DNA of 64,000 nt, taken from the NCBI RefSeq assembly GCF_013415105.1, contig NZ_JACCDF010000009.1, forward strand, positions 109,276 through 173,275, written 5' to 3'. Each line of letters begins with the position of its first letter. Positions within the stretch are counted from its first letter, which is position 1. Under the pieces are notes generated by a model. It did not search any database and was not told where the DNA came from. It saw only the letters and a program-made list of their open reading frames with translations. The position numbers and the translations under genes were made by a program. Of this stretch, positions 47,245 to 56,060 are shown piece after piece. The DNA is from Vreelandella salicampi. GTDB taxonomy: Bacteria > Pseudomonadota > Gammaproteobacteria > Pseudomonadales > Halomonadaceae.

Positions 47245-47820
47245 TCAGAACGTCATCTCGACCCGCTGTGCATTGGCAAAGTTTGACCCGGTCAGGTGGT
47301 TGAGGAAAGTGCCGTGGCCCACGACCGCAATGCAGCTCTCGGGCCGGGCCGAGAGCCAGTCAGCAAAGCGGGAAACGCGCGCTTCAAAGGCATCCAGCGA
47401 CTCGCGCGGATAGGGATAGCCGTCCAGAGGGCCGTCAAACCACCATGGATCGTCGAGGTGGTCGAAGCGAAAGGCCGAAAACTCAGCGGCGAGCAACGGC
47501 GGCGACCGGCCAATATCGCAGTAGCTCTCCTGTTTCTCGCGGTGTAGTGCCTCGATCAACCGGGGTGCGGGATGATTTTCGAACGCCGCGAGCGTGGTCT
47601 GGATCGCGCGGGTTAGCGGCGATACGACCACAAGTTCGATGTCGCGCAGAGCCGCCACGTCCTCGGCCAGCGCCTTTGCCTGGCTGTGCCCTAATGCCGT
47701 CAGGCGTGCGTCGCGCAGAGCTGGGTCGCTGCGCACTAAGTCTTCGTCTAGGGCATCGGCGACCCGGGCGTTGTGTTCTGACTGGGCGTGGCGGATAAAA
47801 TGAACGCGTTTCGCACGCAT
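47245..47820 (-). CDS. histidine phosphatase-family protein (phosphoglycerate mutase-like)
   Basis: A 191-residue protein. HFIRHAQSEHNAR contains the RHG-type catalytic histidine (here RHA), and AVVGHGTFLNHLTG the second histidine. VVVSPLTRAIQTTL is the conserved substrate-side block. Could be a sugar-phosphate or nucleotide phosphatase. It stands alone, divergent from the aldolase gene. Confidence 0.85.
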   Translation of the reverse strand: MRAKRVHFIRHAQSEHNARVADALDEDLVRSDPALRDARLTALGHSQAKALAEDVAALRDIELVVVSPLTRAIQTTLAAFENHPAPRLIEALHREKQESYCDIGRSPPLLAAEFSAFRFDHLDDPWWFDGPLDGYPYPRESLDAFEARVSRFADWLSARPESCIAVVGHGTFLNHLTGSNFANAQRVEMTF

Positions 47821-47981
47821 GAAGGGCTTGTCCTTTCGGTTTTCGGGTCAGGAAGTGGCCGGGTCGGTGACCAGCCTCGTAATGTAGCTGCTTGGATAAT
47901 ATCCTCACCAGAGTAAGCCCACCTTTTCATGGTGGCCACCTGCCCTGATTGCTGTGGCGCCTCCGCTATGCTCAATTGATG

Positions 47982-48017
47982 CGCTAGGCTATATTAAATC
48001 GCTAGGCTTTATTGTCA
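47982..48017. repeat. 18-bp direct repeats upstream of the aldolase gene
   Basis: CGCTAGGCTATATTAAAT (47982-47999) and CGCTAGGCTTTATTGTCA (48000-48017) agree at 13 of the first 14 bases. The second copy ends in the presumed -35 element, so this may be a regulator site. Confidence 0.55.
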
Positions 48018-48040
48018 CAGTATTTGGCGTACACTAACTT
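48012..48040 (+). promoter_or_regulatory. candidate sigma-70 promoter of the aldolase gene
   Basis: TTGTCA (48012-48017), 17 bases, TAACTT (48035-48040). The ATG lies at 48072 with AGAGGAG between. Short leader of about 26 bases. Confidence 0.5.
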
Positions 48041-48071
48041 TGTACTACATACAGGGAAAGAGGAGCGCATC

Positions 48072-49124
48072 ATGACCGATATAGCCGCTTTACTCGGCAG
48101 TGACGCCGATAGTTTGCTTAATCACACTTGCCAGGGCATACCCCGCGATAGCGTGCACCTGCCGGGCCCAGATTTTATTGACCGTGTTATGGCGGATAGC
48201 GACCGCAGCCCCGCCGTGCTGCGCAATATGCAGAGCTTGTTTAATCATGGGCGTATGGCCGGCACCGGTTACCTAAGCCTGCTGCCGGTGGATCAGGGCA
48301 TTGAACACTCAGCAGGTGCCTCTTTCGCACCTAACCCGCGTTACTTCGACCCGGCCAACATCGTTGAGCTGGCGCTCGAAGGTGGCTGCAACGGTGTGGC
48401 ATCAACGCTGGGTGTGCTGTCATCAGTGGCGCGGCGTTATGCCCACAAAATTCCGATGATACTCAAGCTCAACCATAACGAGACCCTTAGCTACCCGGCG
48501 ATATACGATCAGACGCTATTTGCCGATGTCGAGCAGGCCCACGACATGGGATGCGTGGCGGTGGGGGCAACGATTTACTTTGGTTCTCACGAGAGCCGTT
48601 GGCAAATCATGGAGATTAGCGAGGCCTTTGAGCGCGCTCACCAGTTGGGGATGGTGACGGTATTGTGGGCTTATCTGCGCAATCCGGCCTTCAAGCAGGA
48701 GGGCGCTGATTATCATGCATCAGCCGACCTCTCCAGCCAAGCGAACCATATGGCGGCAACGCTTAAAGCGGATATCGTCAAACAGAAACTGCCTGAGAAC
48801 AATGGTGGCTACCGTGCGGTAGGCTTCGGTCATACCCACGATAAAGTTTATAGCGAGCTGACCACTGATCACCCCATTGATCTGGCCCGCTACCAGGTAG
48901 CCAATTGCTTTATGGGCCGCGCGGGTTTGATTAATTCCGGTGGAGGCTCCAAGGGCCACTCTGATCTCGGCGAAGCGGTGCGAACGGCGGTGATCAACAA
49001 GCGCGCCGGGGGGATGGGCCTGATCTCTGGACGCAAGGCGTTCCAAAAATCCATGCCGGAGGGCGTTGAGCTGCTGCATGCGATTCAGGATGTCTATCTC
49101 TCAAAAGACGTTACCGTCGCCTGA
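48072..49124 (+). CDS. fbaB: class I fructose-bisphosphate aldolase (DhnA/FbaB type)
   Basis: A 350-residue Schiff-base aldolase, the exact length of E. coli Fba[27 protein letters not shown] is diagnostic, along with [13 protein letters not shown] and the C-terminal [19 protein letters not shown] (phosphate-binding). It reversibly splits fructose 1,6-bisphosphate and is usually gluconeogenic. AGAGGAG precedes the ATG at 48072; the upstream frame extension is rejected. Convergent with phzF. Confidence 0.95.
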   Translation: MTDIAALLGSDADSLLNHTCQGIPRDSVHLPGPDFIDRVMADSDRSPAVLRNMQSLFNHGRMAGTGYLSLLPVDQGIEHSAGASFAPNPRYFDPANIVELALEGGCNGVASTLGVLSSVARRYAHKIPMILKLNHNETLSYPAIYDQTLFADVEQAHDMGCVAVGATIYFGSHESRWQIMEISEAFERAHQLGMVTVLWAYLRNPAFKQEGADYHASADLSSQANHMAATLKADIVKQKLPENNGGYRAVGFGHTHDKVYSELTTDHPIDLARYQVANCFMGRAGLINSGGGSKGHSDLGEAVRTAVINKRAGGMGLISGRKAFQKSMPEGVELLHAIQDVYLSKDVTVA

Positions 49125-49168
49125 TTTCCCGGTTCGCACGAATCAAGTTGGGTCAATAGGAGGGGCGC

Positions 49169-50059
49169 TTAGCATCTATCAGTCATTGAGTGATGTATTT
49201 CAAAAGCGCCCCTGCCCACCACCACCGCGTTACCACCCACCGTCACCAAGCCATGCGTGATCTCGCCATTGGCAGCGGTGTGGATAACGCTGGGCCGCCC
49301 CATTTCAACGCCCTGATGAATCGTGCAGCGCAAAGCGTTTGGCTGCCTTGATGCCAAGTAGCCGGTCAATGCCGCCGCGGCGCTGCCGGTGGCAGGGTCT
49401 TCACCGATACTGTTGTGCATACAGAACATGCGGCTGCGCACCACGGTTTCCGTCTTGTCGGGTATATCCGTCACGTAAAGGTAGATCTGCTCGGCGCCGC
49501 TGGTTGCCACAGTTTCTGCCCAAGTGGTTGGTGATATCTGAACGCTCGCTAAAGACGCTAGGTCTGCCAGCTCAATCAAATGATAGGGCAACCCGCAGGA
49601 GGCAACCACCGGGTCGCCCATCACCTGATGCTTTTCAAGCCCTAACAACGTTGCGGCGGTATCGTGCCCAAGCGGGCTATCCATCACCGTGGCGGGCTGG
49701 GCGGTGATAAAGGTTGCGCTTCCCTGCGCAAAGCTAACCGCTAACTCGCCGACCGGTGGCTGTAGCACCAAGGTGTGCGCAGGGTTGACTCGCTTTAACT
49801 CCGCCAGCAGGTGCGCGGTGCCGACCGTGGGGTGGCCGGCAAACGGTAGCTCACGTGTGGGCGTAAAAATGCGCATGGGGTAGTGATTAGGCTCAGTGGC
49901 GGCACCTAAAAACACCGTTTCGGCAAGGTTAAGCTCATTGGCCAATGCTTGCATGGTGGTGGTGCTTAGTCCTTCGGTGTTTAGAAACACTGCCAATGGA
50001 TTGCCGGTAAACGGCTGGTCGGTGAAAACATCCAGCAGGTAATACTCAGTGGTTTTCAT
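49169..50059 (-). CDS. PhzF-family isomerase/epimerase
   Basis: A 296-residue protein with the two-domain diaminopimelate-epimerase-like fold. The N-terminus YYLLDVFTDQPFTGNPLAVF, LAETVFL with catalytic Glu47, RIFTPTRELPFAGHPTVGTAH and the C-terminal GEDPATGSAAAALTGYLA are all family hallmarks. No other phenazine genes are present, so the role is unknown. Its start overlaps the DUF1127 gene by 14 bases, forming a two-gene operon. Confidence 0.93.
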   Translation of the reverse strand: MKTTEYYLLDVFTDQPFTGNPLAVFLNTEGLSTTTMQALANELNLAETVFLGAATEPNHYPMRIFTPTRELPFAGHPTVGTAHLLAELKRVNPAHTLVLQPPVGELAVSFAQGSATFITAQPATVMDSPLGHDTAATLLGLEKHQVMGDPVVASCGLPYHLIELADLASLASVQISPTTWAETVATSGAEQIYLYVTDIPDKTETVVRSRMFCMHNSIGEDPATGSAAAALTGYLASRQPNALRCTIHQGVEMGRPSVIHTAANGEITHGLVTVGGNAVVVGRGAFEIHHSMTDRC

Positions 50060-50246
50060 CGGGGCCCCTTTTAAACGATGTCTGCTGCCAGAACGGTTTA
50101 TGTCCCTCTTTTCGCGCCTGGGCGCGGGTAATACCGATATCTTCTAGCAACCGGTCATCAAGCGCCAGTAGCTGGCGGCGGCTGCGGCGGCATTGTTGGT
50201 AGTGTTGCAGCTGATAGCGAAGCTGGGTAAGGCGGAAGCGTGGCAT
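50046..50246 (-). CDS. DUF1127 small basic protein
   Basis: A 66-residue protein with a DUF1127 core RRSRRQLLALDDRLLEDIGITRAQARKEG. Such small arginine-rich proteins bind RNA or partner proteins and affect RNA turnover and metabolism in alphaproteobacteria. It overlaps phzF and is divergent from the MocR regulator, which may control it. Confidence 0.88.
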   Translation of the reverse strand: MPRFRLTQLRYQLQHYQQCRRSRRQLLALDDRLLEDIGITRAQARKEGHKPFWQQTSFKRGPDENH

Positions 50247-50302
50247 GGCCGTTCTCCTTGAGTACTATGTGCCTAATCAGATTACTCAGCGCCGCCGCTA
50301 CA

Positions 50303-50386
50303 ATACAGATATAGACTTTTCTATTTTTAAGATACAGAGTGAGTGTTTTATACCTCTGTATGGTGGTTGGGCAGCACATCTGTATC
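50303..50386. promoter_or_regulatory. four ATACAG-type boxes in the DUF1127-mocR gap
   Basis: ATACAG at 50303-50308 and 50332-50337, and the inverted form CTGTAT at 50356-50361 and 50380-50385. The last three begin 24 bases apart. The arrangement suggests binding of a dimeric regulator, most likely the adjacent MocR, to control itself and the DUF1127-phzF pair. Confidence 0.65.
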
Positions 50387-50414
50387 TTTTTTGGGCGAGA
50401 GGGAGGGCAGTGGT

Positions 50415-51857
50415 ATGACACGCTATGAAGAGGTCGCTGGCATTCTACGCGAGCGTATTGAGCACGGTATTTACCGCGTGGGTGATCGGCTGCCCTCAAT
50501 TCGGGCGGTGTGTCAGGAGCTGGACGTCAGTATCTCGACGGCCCAGGAGGCCTACCGCCAGTTGGTGGACGTGGCGTTGATCGAGTCTCGGCCCAAATCG
50601 GGCTACTTCGTGTTACCCAGCCGGGTGCCGTCGGTGTTGCCGTCGGTCTCTCGCCCGGCGCAGCGGCCGTTGGATATTTCCCAATGGGATCAAGTGCTAG
50701 AGCTCGTCGCTACTCAGCGCGACGACGACCGGTTGCTGCTGGGGCGTGGCGTACCCAATCTTGAGTATGAGACGCTGCGGCCGCTGTCGAAAATCCTCGC
50801 TGGCCTGCATCGCAGTACTGACCTGAACGGATTCAACTACGACAAGCTGAACGGCAGCCCCGAGCTTCGCCAACAGGTGGCGCGGCTGGCCATCGCCTCC
50901 GGCTGCCTGCTGCACCCGGATGACATCATGGTGACCACCGGCTGTCAGGAAGCGCTGGCCATTGCGCTGCGCACCCTTACCCAGCCCGGCGATGTCGTCG
51001 CCGTGGACTCGCCCAGCTTTTACGGCACCATGCAGATCCTCAAAGCCAACGGTTTAAAAGCGCTGGAAATCCCCACTGACCCGCAAACCGGCATCAGTCT
51101 GGAGGCGCTGGAGTTGGCGCTGGAACAATGGCCGATTCGCGCGATACAAGTCACGCCGACCTATAACAATCCGCTGGGCTACACCATGCCTGAAGCACGC
51201 AAGCGAGCGCTGTTCCAGCTTGCTCAACGCTTCGATGTGGCGATTATCGAAGACGATATCTACGGTGATTTGTCATTTACTCTGCCCAGGCCACGCACGG
51301 TGAAATCTTTCGATGACGATGGGCGCGTGATGCTATGCAGCGGTTTTTCCAAAACGGTAGGTCCAGGGCTGCGGGTGGGGTGGCTGGCGCCGGGCCGCTA
51401 TCGCGACCAGGCGATGCATATGAAGTATGTCTCCACCGGCGCCTCGGCTACGTTGCCGCAGCTGGCAGTGGCGGAGTTCGTCGCCAAAGGTCACTACGAG
51501 CGCCACGTCCGTTACGCCACCCGCCAGTATCAGCGCCAGCGGGATATCATGATTAGTTGGGTGCAGCGCTACTTCCCCCAGGGAGCGGGCATCAGCTACC
51601 CACAGGGCAGTTTCCTGCTATGGGTAGAGCTACCCGCTGCCGTCGACTGTGTGCGCCTTAACGAACGCCTGGCGCAGCGTGCTATTCACGTGGCGCCGGG
51701 GTCGCTATTTTCAGCCTCGGGTAAGTTTCGCCAGTGTCTGCGCCTGAACTATGCGTTTACGCTGACGCCCGCCATCGAAGACGCCGTACGCACTGTGGGT
51801 GAGCTGGCCACCGAGATGGTGGAAGACGCGCAGCAGCATGCGGTGGAGGTAGGGTGA
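50415..51857 (+). CDS. MocR/GntR-type regulator with aminotransferase-like domain
   Basis: A 480-residue fusion. The N-terminal winged helix is GntR-like (YRVGDRLPSIRAVCQELDVS). The rest is a fold-type I aminotransferase-like domain with the PLP lysine in CSGFSKTVGPGLRVGW and the PLP aspartate in the IIEDDIYGDL block. MocR proteins usually bind PLP and sense amines or amino acids. The ATG at 50415 is preceded by a GGGAGGG ribosome site. It is divergent from the DUF1127-phzF pair. Confidence 0.92.
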   Translation: MTRYEEVAGILRERIEHGIYRVGDRLPSIRAVCQELDVSISTAQEAYRQLVDVALIESRPKSGYFVLPSRVPSVLPSVSRPAQRPLDISQWDQVLELVATQRDDDRLLLGRGVPNLEYETLRPLSKILAGLHRSTDLNGFNYDKLNGSPELRQQVARLAIASGCLLHPDDIMVTTGCQEALAIALRTLTQPGDVVAVDSPSFYGTMQILKANGLKALEIPTDPQTGISLEALELALEQWPIRAIQVTPTYNNPLGYTMPEARKRALFQLAQRFDVAIIEDDIYGDLSFTLPRPRTVKSFDDDGRVMLCSGFSKTVGPGLRVGWLAPGRYRDQAMHMKYVSTGASATLPQLAVAEFVAKGHYERHVRYATRQYQRQRDIMISWVQRYFPQGAGISYPQGSFLLWVELPAAVDCVRLNERLAQRAIHVAPGSLFSASGKFRQCLRLNYAFTLTPAIEDAVRTVGELATEMVEDAQQHAVEVG

Positions 51858-51897
51858 TGGGGCAACACTAGCTGTTTAATACCATGGGAGAGCCATC

Positions 51898-52515
51898 ATG
51901 CAATCCAAAGAACACTGGGAAGGGGTATACACCAAGAAGGCGTCCACAGAGGTCAGTTGGTTTCAGGAGCATGCGGCACTTTCCGTAAAGCTCATTCGCA
52001 ATGCTGACATTCCCACATCAGCTTCAATCATTGATGTGGGTGGCGGTGCCTCAACGCTGGTGGATGATTTGCTAGCGCTTGATTATGAAAAAATTACCGT
52101 GCTGGATTTATCGTCATCCGCGCTGGCCACAGCAAAAGAACGCCTTGGCGAGCGTGCATCACACGTCATATGGCGTGAAGAAAATGTGTTGGAGGCTGAG
52201 TTTCGTGAGCATGGCTATGATATTTGGCACGATCGCGCCGTTTTCCATTTCCTCACGAGTGAAGAAGAGCGTCATCGTTATGTACAACAAGTGATGGGGG
52301 CTGTTAAACCGGGCGGTCTTGTGATGGTGGCTACCTTTGCCGAAGATGGCCCAACCCAATGCAGTGGGCTCCCCGTGATGCGCTACAGCGCTGGCGAATT
52401 GCATTCAGAGTTTGGTGAACCGTTCGAGCTTATCGGTCACGAAAAAGAGTCACACCAAACGCCGGATGGCAGTGAACAAAAGTTTATATACTGCCTTTGT
52501 AAGAAAATGATGTAA
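51898..52515 (+). CDS. class I SAM-dependent methyltransferase
   Basis: A 205-residue methyltransferase. The SAM-binding motif IIDVGGGASTLVDDLL is followed by the acidic residue VLDLSSSAL, then WHDRAVFHFL and a PGGLVMVATF post-motif. The start W/HWEGVYTKK... resembles small-molecule thiopurine- or tellurite-type methyltransferases. Substrate unknown. It follows the MocR gene after 40 bases and may be co-transcribed. Convergent with tag by eight bases. Confidence 0.86.
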   Translation: MQSKEHWEGVYTKKASTEVSWFQEHAALSVKLIRNADIPTSASIIDVGGGASTLVDDLLALDYEKITVLDLSSSALATAKERLGERASHVIWREENVLEAEFREHGYDIWHDRAVFHFLTSEEERHRYVQQVMGAVKPGGLVMVATFAEDGPTQCSGLPVMRYSAGELHSEFGEPFELIGHEKESHQTPDGSEQKFIYCLCKKMM

Positions 52516-52523
52516 CGACGCCT

Positions 52524-53135
52524 TCATTTAACAGGCCGTTGAAATTGCTGCCTTGCGTGCTCAACGCGTTTGCGGGTGATGCACGTCAGCGAGTGATCAT
52601 TGAGCAGCCCCATGGCCTGCATAAAGGCGAAGACGGTGGTGGGCCCAACGAATTTCCAGCCGCGTTTTTTTAATGCGTTTGCCAGGGCGATGGATTCCGG
52701 CGAGGTGGTCTGGGTTTGCGGCGCAGCGCGTGCATCGGAGGGTGGCTCGTAGCGCCAGAAGAAAGCCGCCAGCGAGCCTTCCTGCTCGACCATTTCTTGG
52801 GCCCGCTTGGCATTATTAATCGTTGCTTCGATCTTGCCGCGATGGCGAATAATGCCCGCATCCTGCAACAAGCGCTGCACGTCGTCTTCATTGAAACGGG
52901 CGACCTGATGAAAGTCGAAGTGGTGGAAGGCGGCGCGGAAATGCTCACGCTTGTTGAGAATGGTGCGCCAGCTCAAGCCCGACTGAAAACTCTCCAGGCA
53001 AAGTTTTTCGAACAGCCGCTGGTCATCGGCTACCGGAAACCCCCATTCATTATCGTGATAGGGCAGAAATTCCGGCGCGCCGCCGCACCACTGGCAGCGG
53101 GGGTATCCATCGGGGGCGATAAAGTCGTTAGCCAT
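52524..53135 (-). CDS. tag: DNA-3-methyladenine glycosylase I
   Basis: A 203-residue base-excision repair glycosylase for 3-methyladenine. Zinc-binding RCQWCGG near the start, the YHDNEWGFPVADDQRLFEKL segment and FQSGLSWRTIL with the base-recognition residues are conserved, as is GWKFVGPTTVFAFMQA. The start at 53135 follows AGGTCACTG; the longer frame overlaps the upstream pcs end and is rejected. Confidence 0.94.
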   Translation of the reverse strand: MANDFIAPDGYPRCQWCGGAPEFLPYHDNEWGFPVADDQRLFEKLCLESFQSGLSWRTILNKREHFRAAFHHFDFHQVARFNEDDVQRLLQDAGIIRHRGKIEATINNAKRAQEMVEQEGSLAAFFWRYEPPSDARAAPQTQTTSPESIALANALKKRGWKFVGPTTVFAFMQAMGLLNDHSLTCITRKRVEHARQQFQRPVK

Positions 53136-53145
53136 CAGTGACCTG

Positions 53146-53937
53146 TCAATCGAACCACTCTTTCGCGGTACGCCACAGGCAGATACCGACGAAGTACACA
53201 GAGGTGACGCCCCAGCCCCATAGTGCCCAGGCCGCGTGCTCGGGGGTGGAGAGTACCAGTGACGTGGCACAGACGAACCACGCAAGCGTCACGGCGATAT
53301 TGAGCGGCATGAACAGGCGCACCCGGAAAGGGTGAAGAAACTTCATCCTTGTCACGGTGAGGGCGGCCAGCAGGACAATCACGACAAAGGTGAACCAGGG
53401 CGGTAGGTCAAGAATATAGACATAGACCGCGACAACGTTCCAGGCGGCAGGAAAGCCGACAAAGAAATTATCCTGGCTTTTCATATTGACGTTGCAGAAA
53501 CAGAACATCGATGACAGCAGAATGATGAACACTGTCAAAAGCCCAAGGTTGGGCGGCAGCTCAATGAAGAAATAGATGAAAAGCGCCGGGATAAAGGCCC
53601 AGGTAAGGTAATCGATGACCATATCGAGGGTTGAGCCATCGAAATGGGGCAACACGGTCTTGACGTCGAACTTGCGGGCCAGGGTGCCATCGAAACCATC
53701 GACCAGCATCGCCGCGCCCAGCCAAAGAAGACAGGCAACCGGATTATTGTCGACCAGGGCGAGCATCGCCATCGTGCCGAGCAGAACGCCGCTGGCCGTA
53801 AAGGCATGCACGCCCCAAGCCTTACCTATCGAAGCGCGGGATTCTGTTTGCGAAGAGAACGGTTGAACCACGTTGACCCCATCGGGAACGCGTTGTCCCC
53901 TTGCTGGTTGATAGAAAAATGCGTGCGTAAAGAGCAT
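53146..53937 (-). CDS. pcs: phosphatidylcholine synthase
   Basis: A 263-residue, multi-pass CDP-alcohol phosphatidyltransferase that makes phosphatidylcholine from CDP-diacylglycerol and choline. The motif DGFDGTLARKFDVKTVLPHF-DGSTLDMVIDY keeps D-G-x2-D-G-x-A-R-x8-G-x3-D-x3-D in the usual form (G and D spacing fits by eye). About seven hydrophobic helices follow. The ATG at 53937 has a poor ribosome site; the GTG within NVV a few codons later is an alternative. Ten bases separate it from tag. Confidence 0.85.
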   Translation of the reverse strand: MLFTHAFFYQPARGQRVPDGVNVVQPFSSQTESRASIGKAWGVHAFTASGVLLGTMAMLALVDNNPVACLLWLGAAMLVDGFDGTLARKFDVKTVLPHFDGSTLDMVIDYLTWAFIPALFIYFFIELPPNLGLLTVFIILLSSMFCFCNVNMKSQDNFFVGFPAAWNVVAVYVYILDLPPWFTFVVIVLLAALTVTRMKFLHPFRVRLFMPLNIAVTLAWFVCATSLVLSTPEHAAWALWGWGVTSVYFVGICLWRTAKEWFD

Positions 53938-54017
53938 TACCCTACTACAAGAAGGTACTCGGAGAATACGCAGCAGGCCATCTATTGATGGAGGGCAACG
54001 TTTGCTGCCATGCACTG

Positions 54018-55508
54018 CTAGGTAATGGTCACCGATTGCTTTAGGGCCATATAGGCGTCGCTGAGCCATGCACCGGCATTGGTAAGCTCGCTTTCCGTTG
54101 AGCCCGCATAGCCGAGCACTAAACCCGGGCGCCTGTTCTCAGCAAGGTAATAGCGGGAAAGTGGCGAAAGGGTAATACCTTGCGCCTCGGCGCGTCTTAC
54201 AAGCAGGTTTTCTTCTTCTATGGTGTCGAGTTCGGCTAACAGGTGCATGCCCGCATGGCCGTCAGAAAGCCGAAGCCCTGCGGCCACTGCAGGCGCTAAC
54301 GCCGCTCGCAAGCAGGCTTGGCGCTGGCGGTAGGCGGCCCGCATCCGGGCGATGTGGCGAGTAAAGTGCCCGTTGGCAATGAATTCGGCGAGGGCCGACT
54401 GTACAGGGTAGTTACCCTCTCGGTGCAGGCGTGCGTGGGCCAGTCTGACGTCTTCGGCAAGCGCTTCAGGCACGACCAGATAGCCCAGGCGTAAGCCGGG
54501 ATAGAGCACTTTACTGAAGGTGCCTACATAAATGACCGATGCCTGTTCAGCGAGGCCCTGGAGCGAGGGCGTTGGTGGCGTGTCGTAACGAAATTCGCTG
54601 TCGTAGTCGTCTTCAATGATCCAACTGCCAGTGCGAGACGCATACTCAAGTAACGCCAGTCGCCTGGGCACTGGCATGGTCACGCCGCTGGGATACTGGT
54701 GGGAGGGTGTCACGTAAATTAGTCGAGGTGCTGGCGCATTCTCAGGGGCAAGTGACGGGTTTAGTCCTTGTTGATCGACGGGTATGGGCGTGACCGCTAA
54801 ACCTGACGCCAGAAAGCAGGCCTGGGCGCCGCCGTATCCCGGCTCCTCCATCCAAACCGAATCCCCATGATCGGTGAAGAGCTGGGTAATCAGTTCAAAC
54901 GCTTGCTGGGCGCCTTGGGTGATGACGATCTGCTCTGGCCGGCAACGCACCGCTCGGGAAAGCCGCAGATAGTCACAAAGGGCCGCTTTGAGTGCAGGTA
55001 GCCCGCCGCTGGTTTGATAATCCATCCATGACCGTTCCGCCTGATAATAGTGTCGCCGTAACAGCCGCTGCCACTGCTCGCGAGGAAATAGATCGAGTGC
55101 GGGGACGCCTGGGGCAAAGGCGCGATGTCCGTGGCTCAGCGTTCCGCTTAGCGTTAATAGTTTGTTGCCCCGGTTTGAGTAGCGAACAGGCACAGGAGGT
55201 GGTGCCTCAGCCCTGGTTAACAGCGTGGGTAGGTCTGCTACATAGAGCCCCGCCCCTTGGCGAGCAATCAGCAAACCTTCCGCTAATAGCCGATCTGTGG
55301 CGGCTAGCACGGTATTGCGGCTAATACTCAAAGCGCGGGCCAAGTAGCGGGAAGAAGGAAGCGCATCGTCAGCCGTCAACTCACCGTGTTGGATCCACTC
55401 CTTTAGCGAGCGGTACAGCTGCTGAACCAGCGTAGCCGCTTCGTGCGGGTTTAGCCTTAGCGCTAGCGCCTCCGCAATCCAGTCGCCAGCCGCATCATGT
55501 CGTTTCAC
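54018..55508 (-). CDS. MocR/GntR-type regulator with aminotransferase-like domain (second)
   Basis: A protein of about 496 residues. The GntR-type winged helix (LPSSRYLARALSISRNTVLAATDRLL) is followed by an aminotransferase-like domain with YVGTFSKVLYPGLRLGY (PLP lysine) and WIIEDDYDSEFRY (PLP aspartate). No ATG lies near the N-terminus; the GTG at 55508 has GAGGG five bases upstream, so I choose it. It is divergent from a GNAT and rhodanese pair, which it probably controls. Ligand unknown; pyridoxal or an amine is usual. Confidence 0.88.
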   Translation of the reverse strand: MKRHDAAGDWIAEALALRLNPHEAATLVQQLYRSLKEWIQHGELTADDALPSSRYLARALSISRNTVLAATDRLLAEGLLIARQGAGLYVADLPTLLTRAEAPPPVPVRYSNRGNKLLTLSGTLSHGHRAFAPGVPALDLFPREQWQRLLRRHYYQAERSWMDYQTSGGLPALKAALCDYLRLSRAVRCRPEQIVITQGAQQAFELITQLFTDHGDSVWMEEPGYGGAQACFLASGLAVTPIPVDQQGLNPSLAPENAPAPRLIYVTPSHQYPSGVTMPVPRRLALLEYASRTGSWIIEDDYDSEFRYDTPPTPSLQGLAEQASVIYVGTFSKVLYPGLRLGYLVVPEALAEDVRLAHARLHREGNYPVQSALAEFIANGHFTRHIARMRAAYRQRQACLRAALAPAVAAGLRLSDGHAGMHLLAELDTIEEENLLVRRAEAQGITLSPLSRYYLAENRRPGLVLGYAGSTESELTNAGAWLSDAYMALKQSVTIT

Positions 55509-55520
55509 TGGTTCCCTCAA

Positions 55521-55559
55521 ATTGGCGTTAATTGGCTCTTTATCGTAGACCACTATAGC
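55521..55559 (+). promoter_or_regulatory. direct repeats and promoter for the GNAT-rhodanese operon
   Basis: ATTGGC at 55521-55526 and 55531-55536, one helical turn apart. The second overlaps a -35-like TTGGCT (55532-55537), 16 bases before TATAGC (55554-55559). Direct repeats near the -35 are typical targets of MocR activators. Confidence 0.45.
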
Positions 55560-55600
55560 GGCAATCTGTGTTGAATCACCACCCAGTTGGAGCAATCGTT

Positions 55601-56050
55601 ATGGTTAACATTCGTTCGGCGGTACTCAATGACCTGGAACCACTCAGTGGTTTACTCGATGGCTATCGTCAGTTTTATAAGCAACCGAGTGATATAGACG
55701 CGGCACGTAGCTTTCTGCGCCAACGCATGGGGCTGGGGGATTCATTTATGCTGGTTAGCGAGAACAGTGAGAGCAGTCTCACCGGTTTTGTACAGCTCTA
55801 CCCTGGGGTTTCCACGGTGGGTTTAAATGCCCGCTGGACGTTAAATGATCTGTTTGTTTTGCCTGAGAGTCGTGAGAAAGGCACCGGCAGGGCATTAATG
55901 GAAGCCGCTACACAACTGGCTCAAGAGCATGGTGTGGCTCGTTTGATATTAATGACGCAAGTAGAGAACGAGCGCGCCCAGCATCTATATGAATCTTTGG
56001 GCTGGCAGCGTAATACCGCTTTTTACGGCTATGTACTCGATATCAAATAA
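55601..56050 (+). CDS. GNAT-family N-acetyltransferase
   Basis: A 149-residue acetyltransferase. LNDLFVLPESREKGTGRALMEAAT contains the acetyl-CoA pyrophosphate-binding loop R-x-K-G-x-G. The C-terminal HLYESLGWQRNTAFYGYVLDI is the usual last motif. Acceptor unknown. The ATG at 55601 follows GGAG at ten bases. It is the first gene of a two-gene run with the rhodanese, divergent from the MocR gene. Confidence 0.88.
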   Translation: MVNIRSAVLNDLEPLSGLLDGYRQFYKQPSDIDAARSFLRQRMGLGDSFMLVSENSESSLTGFVQLYPGVSTVGLNARWTLNDLFVLPESREKGTGRALMEAATQLAQEHGVARLILMTQVENERAQHLYESLGWQRNTAFYGYVLDIK

Positions 56051-56060
56051 GGGGCAAGTG

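Noticed and set aside
49169..50059. Phenazine biosynthesis cluster because of a phzF-like gene
   Set aside because: No other phenazine genes are nearby, and PhzF-family proteins are widespread with unrelated roles.
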